From Romanomermis culicivorax (Eukaryota > Nematoda > Enoplea > Mermithida > Mermithidae), in NCBI GenBank assembly GCA_963922205.1, contig CAWUHX010000076.1, positions 316,011-380,010 on the forward strand: 64,000 nt of DNA, read 5' to 3'. Below are positions 46,501-58,521 of this stretch, one piece after another. Made by a program: the position numbers and the translations under genes. Below the pieces are notes generated by a model, which did no database searches, was not told the DNA's origin, and saw only the letters and a program-made list of their open reading frames with translations. Each line of letters begins with the position of its first letter. Position 1 is the stretch's first letter.

Positions 46501-47289
46501 TACTTTATTGAAATTCGGATACCATTCAATTATCGAACTTTTCTTCCCCGTCTAGAGCTGTCCAATTTTCATGTTCTCATTATAAATAAGTGAATTGAAT
46601 TTTCTCTTTATTCACTTGTTCATCACTTGGACCGTGACGTATCGTACGTTCATAAGCACATTAGAAAAAACATATTTTCGTTTTTTTTCGTTGATGTTAG
46701 CGTGGAAGAATGTCGAGCAGAAGCCCTGCAGTTAGAGTTTCTTCGGTCGATAATATTTTCCTTTTTCGACTAGAGTTGGTTGAGTTTTCCGGTCTTTCCA
46801 CCTTTTTCGCTTGAAAGTAGACATAATAACAATAACAATTCAACTTTTTGGATTACTTTCCCAGTTCTAGCTTCGCAGAGCTAGTTATAGCTTCATATTT
46901 TTGCTTTGCCTTGTTACCTAGACTAGTAATTATTTACCAATGCTAGGTTCGGTTATTTATCTATATACCGTCGAGCTTGAAGTTGAATACGTTTGCATAT
47001 CGGGTGACAAGCCGCCTAGTGTCCTTTAACTGGATTCGAAGCATTTTTTCAAATCATTTCCCTATTACTTTTCGTTCGGTCAGACTGAAAATTTATGTCA
47101 AGTGATATTAAATTTCGTAAATATTCAGTTGATAACCTTTCATGATGACTCCAAATCATGAACTTATTAGCTTGAGAATGAGCTGATTTGTATATACAGG
47201 ACATACGATTGTCGTATAAGGTATATTAGGTATATTATATAAATTTCGAGACTCGAGTATTATCTTTAAATGAGGTCCTTGGGTTAAAG
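43534..47289. other. Low-repeat AT-rich DNA, no gene recognised
   Basis: The longest stretch without identifiable transposon families. Short frames (for example 44564-44851 and 45844-46176) lack motifs and look like chance openings. It may contain an unrecognised untranslated or regulatory region of a host gene. Confidence 0.4.
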
Positions 47290-47742
47290 CTTACATGTAA
47301 TTGGGGTGAAGTGCTATGGGAACCCCCCCAGAAATTTTCGACCATATGGCTAGCCATTGGGCGACCGCCTCCAGGATTTTCCAATCCAATGGCTAGCCAT
47401 ATGGTAGCCCTAGGGACCCCGATGCTTTTGGTCGAAAAAATACTGAAAAATGTCAATTTTTTGATTCAAAATGTCAAATTTTGAACGAAAAATTGTAAAA
47501 AATATGAATTTTCTTGGCGCTTCGCGCCATGAATACATTTTTTCGGTCTTTTTAGGGAAAAATTACTATTTTTTGAACAATTTTTCGGACTTTTTTCGTG
47601 AAAAAATCGAATTTTTTTCCTTGAGAATTTTTTCCCTTGAGAGACCCCTCCCCCTAAAATTTTGGGAATTACTGACTCCCGGCCCCAAAAAAATCGCCCA
47701 ACCCCCCCCCCCCCCAGACCTCGAGGCTCCGTTACATGTATG
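47290..47742. mobile_element. Family D MITE (D3)
   Basis: CTTACATGTAATTGG to CGTTACATGTATG with hairpin at 47516-47528 and two ATGGCTAGCCAT words. The flanks do not match, so the target duplication has been lost. Confidence 0.8.
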
Positions 47743-48620
47743 CTCAGTTGCTAGTTTTTTCGTCTTGAATATTCGAAGTATCCCATCTCAGAAAGATCAT
47801 CGACTGTTTTGCCAGCAGGGTTTTTTTACCTACGACACGAGTCACAAGCCAAGTGGCATGTTTACCTAAAATTTTACAAGCCATTCCAAATTTTTGCAAG
47901 CTAATTTTATTATATCAGAATACCTGAATAAATACCAATGCTATGTTATTTTTTTAAGAAATGTATATTGAGCATCACGGCAATCGATCAAAATAGAGAT
48001 GAAAAAACTACTTCCGTGAAGCTTTTGGATTGATTTTACGTTAAGAAAGGAATAATCGCTTCAAAAAGTTTACAGACTTGACGTATTGATCTTTTTCAAA
48101 AAATGTAAGATTACCAATTAAAACATGAGTTTAAGATGATTAAAACTATCAAAGATTAAATGATAAATGAAGGCAGACATGTTAGAAGCGGCGAATGAGC
48201 TAGGAAATAAATAATAATGCTTATTTAAGTTATAACCGGCGCGAAGCGCCGGAAAATTTTGAGATTATGACCTTCTAAAATGCACCAAAATGCATCTTTT
48301 CTGTGATCAAACACATGACTCAAAAAATTCTGCAATAGTGCAGAAATCATCAAAAAAATTCTGCACGAAGCCTAAAAAGTCTGCACTGTACAGAAAAAAA
48401 AAACACTGATACCAAAACTTAACTATTGAATTAAAATGATTGAAAAAATGACTATTTTTACACTGTAAAAAAGCAAAAAACGACAAGCCATTTTGGCTTG
48501 TTAGACCAAAATTCTACAAGCCATTTTGTCAGTCCAACAAGCCATGGCTTGTAAAATGCTAAAGTATGAAATGTATGGCTTGTAAAATGCTAAAGTGCTA
48601 AAGTTTGTCAGTATGAAAAT
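47743..48620. repeat. Family E fragment (E4) inside ACAAGCCA / TTCTGCA word-array elements
   Basis: 47996-48305 matches the right half of family E, with a hairpin at 48236-48252. Directly after it, the word TTCTGCA/TGCAGAA repeats to an AAAAAACACTG end near 48408. Outside that, ACAAGCCA/TGGCTTGT repeats at 47842-47912 and 48483-48580. Confidence 0.55.
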
Positions 48621-50199
48621 ACGTTTGATTCTAGCACTGCTTGTTCAAAATCGTAGTATTCGACATTCCCCCAACATTTTAAAGTTTCGATAAAAATTTT
48701 ATTTGAAATTTATATTTTGAGATAATAACACTTGAAGATTCTCACAGTATTCTGTTTCAGCAAAGAAGCGGTGGTCTGCAACGTCAGAAAAGCCAATGAT
48801 CTTGTGCTTGCTGCATATAGGTAACCAAATAAAATTTCTGAGTATGGAGTCAACGTCCTGCATGACATTGTCAAGCTGGAATAGCTGTAGTTCAGCCTTT
48901 GGCTATTGTGATTTAACAGATACATCCTTTCACAAATTCTCGGAAAAATGACTACAGATAAATGAATATTTTTACCTTTTGTTAAATTCGCACAATTTAG
49001 GAATGTTAGCTGAAGTTTAGTTTTGACTACGTTTCTCATCTTTGGATGCGTTGTTTGAACCTTATAGCACCAACATTTACTGTGCGTTTGGCACTTTATC
49101 ATTGACTGCGCTTTTGAAACACTTGTTGCGCTTTCCACTACCAATCATTTTTCCTTTGTACTTTCGATTGCTGTCGTCTAACAATGTAAAATCCAAAAGA
49201 AGGAAAAGTTATAGCATAACAGAATAATATTTTAGGTACCTATTTTTCCCGTAGACGAAGCAAGGATATCAGCCAGTGAATGAGCCGATTGTCCATCAAG
49301 CTCACGTTTCCTTGTACCTGTATGGTGTGGAATGCTCCAGAAGCCAGCTGCAAATTCTGGAATGACACATGGTCAGTCACAAAATTTATTTAGGCTATTC
49401 CTGAACGTGTGCAGTTTCGAAATATTTACTTCACCACAATAAAACAGCAAATGAAATTTCAATTTATGAGCTTTCGTTATCCGTTTTTATCCCTCAATAC
49501 AATTGCTGTTACACATGCTACTTTGACTTTATACGTTTTATTCCATAAATTCGTTGGATGAGTAGAGCAAATTTCGTGGTAATCGCATGCGAGGAACATG
49601 CGCTATTGTTGAAGAAACTGTTTATTTTTCTACCATGAGCTGAGCTTACGCAAATAATCCAAGAAAATAATATAGGAGCCAGGCAAGCGCCCAAACAACC
49701 CTCGTTCGTTTTTCTACACTCCGAGTGGGGCGGGACCTAATGGTTTGCCCGGTGCTTCTTTCCCTAAACATTTTATTTTAAATTGTGTGTACTTAATAAG
49801 ATGAAAAGAAAGCCCGTTCCGTTTAAAAAACAGGATTTATTGATGAAATAATCATCGATATAACCACCGGTTCATTGCGCGCTAGAAACCAGAACTGTAG
49901 ATAAGAATAGGAAGGGGAAGCGGTGTGGGTAAACTTATGTTTTTTTGGCGGAAGATTGTCTCAGATGGAGAAGGAAATCGCGTTGATTCTTTTTGGTGCA
50001 TAAATCCTATGCTCGCCATAGTAGTACATTATACCGTAATTTAGCTATTCGGCCAGCAATTTTAGGTCTTTTCTACATTCTGCATTTCCATTTCTGTCTT
50101 AGACGAAAATTGGTACGTTAATATTGATTTAAGCGGAAAATAAAGCTTTGTAAGATATCAGTTCAATATTATCTGATTTATATTGTGACCACTCCCGAA
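48621..50199. other. Intergenic, no confident gene
   Basis: The 144-codon minus frame at 49144-48710 lacks any motif. A different minus frame across 48920-48740 reads more protein-like but is short and unassigned. Nothing can be called. Confidence 0.35.
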
Positions 50200-50588
50200 C
50201 ATACATGTAATTGGGGGGAAGTGCTATGGGAACTCCCCCCCCCCCCTCAGAAGTCGTTGACCATATGGCTAGTCATTTTTCAAGACCCCCATACTTTTGG
50301 TCGGAAAAATGTCAATTTTTTTATGAAAAATGTCAATTTTGAACAAAAAAATGGTCAAAAACGTCAATTTTCTCGGCGCTTCGCGCCATAAATACATTTT
50401 TTATCATTTTTTAGACAAAAATTACTATTTTTTAAACTTTTTTTCGGACTTTTTTCGTGAAAAAATCGAATTTTTTTTCTTCAGAGACTCCTCCCTCCAA
50501 AATTTTGGGAATTACTGACCCCCGGCCCAAAAAAAGTGGCCCAATCCCCCCCCCCCCCCCCAGACCTCGGTACTCCGTTACATGTATG
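50200..50588. mobile_element. Family D MITE (D4)
   Basis: CATACATGTAATTGG to CGTTACATGTATG, flanks CTCCCGAA and CTACCGAA (7 of 8). Hairpin at 50375-50387. Confidence 0.88.
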
Positions 50589-51090
50589 CTACCGAACATA
50601 CTTGTTTTGTAGCTTATATCATTACTGTACTAACGTAGGAACTGCGGCCATAAATGAAAAATATCGTTTTAAATTTTTCTTTTGAATGTGTTGTGAACCT
50701 TCCTAAAAAAATTGATCATGGCAGATGAATAACACCCTTGATGTGTGAATTTTAGTCAAATTGAATTCATCCTTCATGTCTGAAAATGTGTGGCTATGGT
50801 AGTTATTTTTGAATGTCAACTGTCTAGAGATGTTTTGAAAGCTTCAGAGCAGCACAAAAACTTGTTTTAGCTATACATATATTATTATCCTTATGAGTGA
50901 TTTTAATTGTCCACAGAATATTTTTGATTGACTGGATTAACGGTTTGCAGAGCGAGTCCCGTCTCAGGCAGCATATAGTCCGAAATTCAGCTCGGAGAAT
51001 AAAATCGTGACTCTTTCATTCTTTGACGTTATCCAGTGATATTCTGTTCACTACTAGTCATTCACTAATGTCTCATAAATTAGTTTCAAG

Positions 51091-51496
51091 CATACATGTA
51101 ACAGGGCCCTGAGGTCTGCGGGGTCGGGCGACTTTTTTCGGGCCGGGTGTCACTGATTCCGAAAATTTTAGGGAGGGGGTCTCTGAAGAAAAAAAATTCG
51201 ATTTTTTTACCGAAAAAGTTCGAAGAAAAGTTCAAGAAAAGTAATTCTTGGGTTAAAAACTATTTATGGCGTGGAGCGCCGAGAAAATTCTCATTGTTGA
51301 CCATTTTTTCTTCAAAAATTTACATTTTTCAGTATTTTTCCGACCAAGAGTATGGGGTTCATATGGCTATACCATATGCTTATATGGTTAATACCATATG
51401 GCTAGCGATAAAATTGGGGGTCGCCCAATGGCTAGACATATGGCCGACGATTTCTGGGGGGGTTCCTATAGCACTTCTCCCCCAATCACATGCACG
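51091..51496 (-). mobile_element. Family D MITE (D5, inverted)
   Basis: CATACATGTAACAGG to CAATCACATGCACG, with the exact 8-bp duplication GTTTCAAG at 51083-51090 and 51497-51504. Opposite orientation to D1-D4. Hairpin GGCGTGGAGCGCC at 51268-51280. Confidence 0.88.
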
Positions 51497-51504
51497 GTTT
51501 CAAG

Positions 51505-52032
51505 GTCCTCTGATGTGATATGTTTTCCAAAGTTTTTGAATTGTTTCTTTTCCGACTAATATTTTGCTGGCAATTGAAAAACTGCAAGAGCGCGAAAGAC
51601 TGACAATCAAACATAATTGTTTGACAACTAGTTCATGACGTCAGACTTCTGTCGTCCTTTTCAATCGAATTCTGCTAGATACGTTTAATAAGTAACTGTA
51701 CTTGGGATATCTGCCTGAGTTTGCTCTCCGGGTTGTTGTTAAGTCGATGTGCAGTCAAGTCATCATTTTGAAAGGGTAGTGGCAACAGAAAAAGTGAGAG
51801 CTTATCACTGCTGTTCAGGAAAATGGAATATTCGTCATCAGCAGTGGTAATTAAAAACTGCAGGGGTCGGTTTCGTCAGAGAATTAAGATAAAGCGCAAG
51901 CTGCTGCTCAACTGTTTTATACCATTGGATTGGTGTTGAAGTGCAGCTCAGCCGCTATCAGATGTATAGTACATTTATCTAGAAATGAAAATTATATGGA
52001 ATTTTTGGAGTGAAAATAAATTTGAGAAATAG
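51505..52032. other. Intergenic, no gene
   Basis: AT-rich sequence with no supported feature. Confidence 0.4.
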
Positions 52033-52103
52033 GGTGCAGCCAGGAATCGAACCTGGGTTACCAGCATTCCAGGCTGATGTCCTCACCATTAGACCACCAC
52101 ACC
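52033..52103 (-). tRNA. tRNA-like cloverleaf (anticodon GGA, short variable arm)
   Basis: The 71 bases fold into a full cloverleaf: acceptor GGTGTGG/CTGCACC with two non-Watson-Crick pairs, D-stem GTCT/GGAC, anticodon stem TCAGC/GCTGG with loop CTGGAAT, variable loop TAAC, and T-arm CCAGG-TTCGATT-CCTGG. Box A TGGTCTAATGG and box B GGTTCGATTCC are near-perfect. The anticodon GGA would read serine codons, but nuclear tRNA-Ser has a long variable arm, and the discriminator base would be C. It is more likely a tRNA pseudogene or SINE head than a working serine tRNA. Confidence 0.5.
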
Positions 52104-52929
52104 ACGAGGTGAACCCAGCTTAAGTTGCTCCCCTAGCCTACGATTTTTCAGCACACAACTCCAATGCTTGGTGGTTGTTAACCTACGACCACCAACCAAC
52201 CAAACAAACCAAACGAGAATAGCCAAACTGCTTTCAAAGTCTGTCCTCAATCTCATCTCAGTGTCTAGACACTATTAGTAACCTTATAAAAAGATTCAGG
52301 GTCAAAATGTTGAAGTTTTTCAGCAATAATACTCATTTTTGTATACTGTTGGTCAGCTATTCAGTGAAATCAGTCCTGTCGTAATGCACGATGTTGCGCT
52401 CATAACCAGTTCATCTGGCACCGATCCAGTTGAACCTATCGCCCAATACAACTATTCCAAGGAAGGCCCTAAGGAACGTTCACCGATTACAATTATCAAA
52501 TGCACTGACCTAACAGTCTGGATCAATTTCTGATTAATTTGACTCGATCTGTAAAATAGAATGAAAAATAAATGCAAGCAGATGAAAACGGTGAAAATCA
52601 CTTTTTCACACACTACAATATTTGACTTCTCGGACTTTCTGCGCTTTGCAAATGCATGTAATACCTTGGCCAGCAGGCATGTAACAGGGAGTATAGGGAT
52701 ATCCCAACACCTTCTAAAATGTGCTATCTCCCCCTCCTTCTGGTATTTAATGTAGTATCACTGTTAACTATCACAAAAGTGATATCAATCTACAAAATTT
52801 TAATTTCTCATTGATCATCCTCCCTGAGGATCCGATTATATTGGCCAAGAGGATGTCCGGTCTGATGGATTTGATATTTTTTCGAAAATCCACTTTTTCA
52901 ACATTCGAGTCGATTGTGATAGTTTGGGC
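52104..52929. other. Intergenic, no gene
   Basis: Contains an ACCAACCAACCAAACAAACC simple stretch (52188-52212) upstream of the tRNA-like sequence on its strand. No coding evidence. Confidence 0.4.
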
Positions 52930-53097
52930 CAGTGGCGGATCCACAAATTTTTTTCAGGGGGGCGGTGCTCAAAATTGAGTATTTTCCAAAAAAAAATTCA
53001 AAAAATTTTCAAATTTGCCCATAGGTATACAGAAAAAAATAGTATTTCAAAAGTTTCGGGGGGCTGCCGCCCCCGCCCCCACCTGTATTCGCACTTG
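52930..53097. mobile_element. Family I MITE (I2)
   Basis: CAGTGGCGGATCCA to TGTATTCGCACTTG, 168 bases, with the exact 8-bp duplication GTTTGGGC at 52922-52929 and 53098-53105. Confidence 0.9.
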
Positions 53098-53105
53098 GTT
53101 TGGGC

Positions 53106-54133
53106 CCTCTACTAGATGTATGGTCCTGCGTCATGAGACTGCAACTTATTGATTAAATGTGAAAATAGACAATCTTTTTATAATCGCCTCAAGGGATTTG
53201 TACTCGTGATAAGCTAACTGCGCTGTTCGCAAATAGTTGTCCTTTGTCTTGAAAGCCTACCACCGAGTTTTTACTTGTAACATTGGAATTGAGTTTTCCG
53301 AGCGGACCGCGAACGTTTTTGGAAAATTCGAAACTGTTTGCGTGACTGCATCATCGACGCGTGTATTTTGAATAGATAACTATTTTTGCTGATCGTATTT
53401 TCCTCGCGTCTTTTTCCCGTTGATTAGATTTGTTAGTTTTCTTTTTCCGTTCATTGCTCTTTCTTTTCTACTCTCTCAAAATCGTTAATTTGCATTTCGA
53501 AAATCTTTTCATCTTTCATCATCCTCTTTACGATGTAATATACATTCTCTAGGAAAATCATTAATCCGGAGCTTGGTATGTTGTTACTGTTGTATTCGGG
53601 CAAGAGTTATTTCGCCCCCTCCGCTCAAAAATCGATATCTTATCGAGCCTGAGGCTGACGTAAAGCTAAACTGATACCCCCGCCAACTTTCTTCAGTTGC
53701 TAATTAATTCAATAGCTCATTAAACTACGAGAAAAATGTGTGTGGATTTGCGCTTTCGAACTGTAGCTCTTTCTTGCTGTTTGTAGTTCCTTTTCATTTT
53801 TTCTTCTCATAGGTGGAATTGGGTCAATTTTTATCAATTTTTAATCGCAATTTTTTATTGCTGAAAGAGCCAGAGATGACGAGAAGAAGCATAAGTGAGC
53901 TAAACACATATTTCTAACCGCAAAGTTGCCAAAGAAAGTTCCGCTTTTTTCAACTTTTAGTCGCTGCTTGAGTTGGAATCATCACTGAAAATAAGGGGAG
54001 AGGAAAATTTTTGCCTCACGCAATCAACTTACGGGAGTGGGAAAAAGTTTTTTCCCGTATCGCCCGTGCCCTACTCGCGTTTAGCGCTTTCATTTCTATC
54101 AACCGCAAAAACGGAAAGACAAAAAGGACGGCA
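53106..54133 (+). other. 5' flank and probable 5' UTR of the PKG gene
   Basis: Low in repeats, lying directly upstream of the first coding exon. The coding frame stays open upstream of the chosen ATG to about 54011 without another ATG. I see no decisive TATA box or initiator, so the transcription start is not placed. Confidence 0.4.
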
Positions 54134-54601
54134 ATGAAAAAATTTCTTGGCTTCGTCACGTTATCCAACCGCCAATCGAAAAACACTAGCGCTTCGTCGA
54201 CGAGCTCCCATTCGCCGAACGGGGCCGAAACTGGAGGCGGTTCGTCGCGTAGCTCCTCCCATCATTCGAAGAACGTTGTTCAAAATAGTGGTAGTTCGAA
54301 CGTTGCAGTAGAGCAGCAGCAGCAACGTCATCACCAGCAACTGCATTGTTCTCCATCCAAGCAGCAAAGACAGCACCAGCAGCAGAGAGAGAATCAAAAT
54401 TCCGGTTCACCGACGAGTGGTACAGCAGCTCGTTCTACGACGGGAAATTCCGCTTCGCCGCCGCAGCAGCTGCCGCAGAACGCTTCCAAAATGGCCGATT
54501 TATTGGCCGAAAAAGACAATATTATTAAAAAGCAAGAGACAGAAATAAGGCAACATTTAAACAGAATTGCCGAATTGGAATCGAACGTCAAATCTCTGCA
54601 G
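54134..54601 (+). CDS. PRKG1: cGMP-dependent protein kinase, exon 1 (leader and leucine zipper)
   Basis: PKG phosphorylates Ser/Thr substrates when cGMP rises. This exon gives about 156 residues from ATG 54134 (G at -3). It opens with 'MKKFLGFVTLSNRQ', followed by a long Ser/Thr/Gln/His-rich low-complexity stretch. It ends in a coiled coil with five heptads of Leu/Ile/Val starting at 'LAEKDNI', the zipper that dimerises PKG and binds anchoring partners. The exon ends at CAG|GTAAGT (54601/54602), phase 0. An ATG or TTG further upstream in the same open frame cannot be excluded. Identity rests on the joint evidence of the three exons. Confidence 0.8.
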
Positions 54602-56740
54602 GTAAGTTATATTTGTTTATAATTGGGTTTTCCCATTTTTGGTGGAAAGTTATCGCAACCAAGTAACGTTTATACCCTTGTTTGAGGGGGGGGCGTTTTT
54701 CATAATTAATATCGAAAACTTTAATATTCGATGGAATGCCGATAATTGAGGAAAAGTCATATTTTAAACTGAAAATTGTTGTTTCATTTTTTGCTTCTTT
54801 CCAGAGTTATAAAAATTGAGAAAGATGACTACATAAGTTTAAGAGAACTTGGTTTATAATCTGTGCTTTAATATTCCGTCGTGTTCAACTGATTTAGCAC
54901 GATACTCTATTGAATAAACGCCACCGACTGACTGAGTATTCTGCAGTGAATCATGGATTAATTTATGATTTGTTCACTTTTGAAACGTAAATTATCCTTC
55001 GCTCATTGTTTTTTGACAAAGACATTGACAATGCCGACTTCGATTTAGTGAATTTCTGGTTTTAAATTGAAGCGATTGCGCTGTCACTTTGTGACATAAA
55101 AACGCGTTCCAAGCTTTAGTCGAAAATCACATCCTATTCCCAATTCATGGGATAAGTGGCAGCCACTGTAAAAACTATAGGGAATATTTTTGGGTAAAGT
55201 ATCGTTTTCAAAAGATTCCAGATTGCAATGTTCACATTTTTCCAAATTCATCATTTTGATAATTTTGGCGAAAATTGGTGTCTTGATTAAGAAAATTATT
55301 GTAAACTCTCAAGATTAAATTTCATCTGAAATTTCTAAGTTTCGCCTCGCTTTTGCATATTTCTTTGTGTTCGTGAATTTTATTTTCTGTTCTCGATAGA
55401 AAAACGGCATTCATCCAGAAATCTTGATTTGGTTTTTCTTCTGTGACTCCTAAGAAGAGCTTTCATCGTCATTTTTCTAATTGGTTATAGATTTTTCGGT
55501 TATAAATATCGATGCTTTTTTCGACCACCCCAAAAATGATTTTGCGCGTTTTCTTTGTTGAAGAAAAAACCCAATCGATCCATTTCACAGAATGTCAGTG
55601 TCAGTTAACATCCTTTTTTATGTGCAAATCTTACATAAAACTACAAAATAGAAAGGATTTTTTGAGCTAAAAAGAGGATAGAAAGCCCCTATTCTAATGG
55701 ATAGCTCGAGATATATTTATGGACCAGCACCGTTTTATTCATTAATCTTGTATGGAGGTTCGCGTCAAGTTCGTTTTTATAGCCATGTTATCTTGTAACC
55801 AGAAGGTCTATGTTAAGGCAAAAAGCGGAGATGAAATTAGAGGGTGGAAGTGACAAAGTGAAACGAAGACATAGCGTCAAAATGAAGATAATGTTGGAAT
55901 CGCAGTAAAAGTTCATATTTTCAATCCGGAAATGCGTCTCTCAAAAATCGTCCGTTGATTGAATATGGGAAGCCATTGTGGGTGAACAAAAGTTGTTGTT
56001 CCTTTTTCGATTCTTTACGACTCAAAAAAAATTTGATTTCTTGACGCGAGTTTTGCTTTATGTCTCCTTCCCCAGATTACCGTGATCGCCGGTTACTTAC
56101 TCCTTCGAATGATTTTAACATTCCGGCTAACTTTTCAGCTATATTCCTCTGAGGGCCCCTGAACCAAAATTTCGTCACTTCCCAAAAATTATTATTACAT
56201 GCACATTTATGTGCATTCCAGTATGTGGTACTGTTAAGAAAAAATAGTTCTTGGAAATTTTTGTCAAACTCATCTTATGTTTAGCATACCATGTACAAGG
56301 AAACTTCAGGAAAATCGGCATCGTGATAATTCAGAAACTTCGATTTATGATCCAGAACTTCGACTCGCGGAATTTTTTGCTATATTGCAAATCCTTGATT
56401 GATTGAAGCTTCTTTCTTGCCTAAGTACTTTACTCAGTATCCTTAATTGACTTCTGAGTTCAAGCACTCCATTTGCTCAAACTGACATGCAACTCTTATC
56501 ATCTTGCTTGTCATCTTCAGAAAAAGCTTACTAGCCCAAAAACAAATTACGATGCTATTATTCAGTAAAAAAGACAGTTTGGCGCCTGCACTCTCATTTG
56601 AGCAAAAAATTTTTACTTGCTTCTGAAAGAAGCATGCCAGCAGTATGCGCCTGCTCAAAGAATTATCTTGTGGCAGATGTTTCTCCAACAGGCAGCAGGA
56701 GCAATAATATAAAAAATTATGAGGTGTCAATAGTAGTGAT

Positions 56741-56935
56741 GTATCGGGTCCAAAATTTTAAGAATATCGGGTCCAGGTCCGGGTCCAAAATTTTAGGAAT
56801 ATCGGGTACGGGTCCGGGTCCAAAATTTTAAGAATATCGGGTCCGGTTCCGGGTCCAAAATTTTGGGAATATCGGACCCGGGTCCAGCAAAATAGTCGGG
56901 TAATTTCGAGTCTCATTTCGGGTCCGGGTCCATTA
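56741..56935. repeat. Tandem array of a GGGTCC-containing unit
   Basis: About four units of roughly 37 bases, with the core ATCGGGTCC..AAAATTTT and GGGTCCGGGTCC. The left edge TAGTGATGTATCGGGTCC resembles a TAGTG-type hAT terminus like that of the element at 61392, so this may be the subterminal array of a truncated element. Confidence 0.7.
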
Positions 56936-57259
56936 TATTTTTCAACATGCTATCATGTGTGGCATTATTCAGAAACGATTTCTGAGAGATTGACCTACTG
57001 TTCCATTGACCTATGATAAGTTGGAAATTAATAATGTCTGAAAATAAGATATTTTGAGTGGTTTTATATGCTGAGTATTGTGACAGCATATATTTGGCGC
57101 AAAAGTCAAAATTCGCATACCTACAGCACTCCAAAAGTTGGGAGTTTTACATTTTTTGGCATTTTTGAGTCTCTATGCATGTCTGGAAATATAAATCTTC
57201 AATTATTCATTATATGCAGAAGGTATGAAAGGAATTTTCTGATATCTTACTCTCTCAAG

Positions 57260-58521
57260 CACTCATTTTTTTAGCGCGGCGCTAATAAAACGTGGCCGGC
57301 GCAAATGAAAAATTTTGGTCATTCATTAGCGCTAATGACCGAATTATTATTTCAGAATTTACAATAATGAATATACAAGGCCGTTGGGACTTTGTCATAT
57401 GTCGATTTCGTGTCTCTCACAGAGAAAAATCTCAAAATTTTCCGGCGCTCCGCGCCGGTCAATGAGTATAACAGTCATTGTTTTCTATCCGCCATGGCCA
57501 TCAGCATATCTACTTCCACTTACTACTTAACATTCAGCAGTTTCAATCAATTGAATTGTACCTCATCTCTTTTTCATTAGTTACAAGAAAACATTTTGCC
57601 AATAAATGAGATTTTCCATCAATCTTTACAATTTTTTCTCTCGTTTGAAGCACCGTTTTTCTCCTGAATGGCATCTTTTAGGGAACAAAATTCCGAAATG
57701 TGGAAAAAATTTTTTGACATTTTTCTCATAAGAAAAATTTTTTCACTTCAAAACCGAAAAGACTCATTTTGGTGAATTTCGGAAGGTCAAAACCTCAAAA
57801 TTTTCCGCTGGTCATGAGTATAACAGTCATTGCTTTCTATCAGGCGCGGCCGTTAGCATATCTGCATACTTCCACTTACTAATTAACCTTCATCAGTTTC
57901 TATCAATTGAATTACTGCATCTCTTTTCTACTAATTTACTCAAGAGTCAATAATTTGCTGATAATTGAATTTTTCATCACTTCTCAGAACTTTATTCTCA
58001 CGCTTCGTTTGGAGTTTTCCATTGTTTTGAAACGTGAACCTTCTCAATCTGCGATTTCTACGATAAAAACATCATTACAAGACTGTAAATTTAGGACTTC
58101 TATCCAGGAATAATTGTTGGGAATCCAGCATTTTGGAACACAAAAACCCGAAAATTTTGCCGGCGCTGCGCGCCGGGACGATGCATTAGTTTCATTCCGA
58201 TTTATTTTCATTGATATGAAGATTCATTTTCTAGCCTTTTAGAATGTAAAAACCTGAAATTTTCCCGACGGCAGGCGCCAGAAAATCTCTTTTTGCTCGG
58301 TTACGGCCCTGTGAATATAGGTAGGTACGTTTTAAAGAACGCTGTCGAAAAATAAGTTTACAATAACACATTTATCAATAATGCTTAATACAATCACTAA
58401 TAAGTTGATCACTATTGTAAAAAGAAATAAACTACTGTGCGCTAATAAAATTTTTTTTGTGCTAATGGTGGCAAACTGCCATTAGCGGCATTGCTAATCG
58501 GTATGCCGCTAAAAAACACTG
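57260..58521. mobile_element. Family J hAT-type element
   Basis: CACTCATTTTTTTAGCG (57260) pairs with CGCTAAAAAACACTG (to 58521), with the exact 8-bp duplication CTCTCAAG at 57252-57259 and 58522-58529. The word GCGCTAAT/ATTAGCGC repeats near both ends. The interior has an approximately 350-base tandem duplication (GTCA.TGAGTATAACAGTCATTG.TTTCTATC at about 57460 and 57805). Hairpins are at 57442-57458 and 58160-58176. No transposase. Confidence 0.88.

Noticed and set aside
48710..49144. 144-codon minus-strand frame
   Set aside because: No motif and no conserved composition; another frame of the same strand looks equally protein-like over part of the region, so neither can be called.
25580..53097. 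Repeat-spacer structures resembling a CRISPR array
   Set aside because: Repeats are dispersed transposon families with 8-bp target duplications and irregular spacing, in a eukaryotic genome.
54161..54591. Minus-strand and third-frame ORFs opposite PKG exon 1
   Set aside because: They are shadows generated by the CAG/TCG-rich low-complexity coding sequence of the plus-strand exon.
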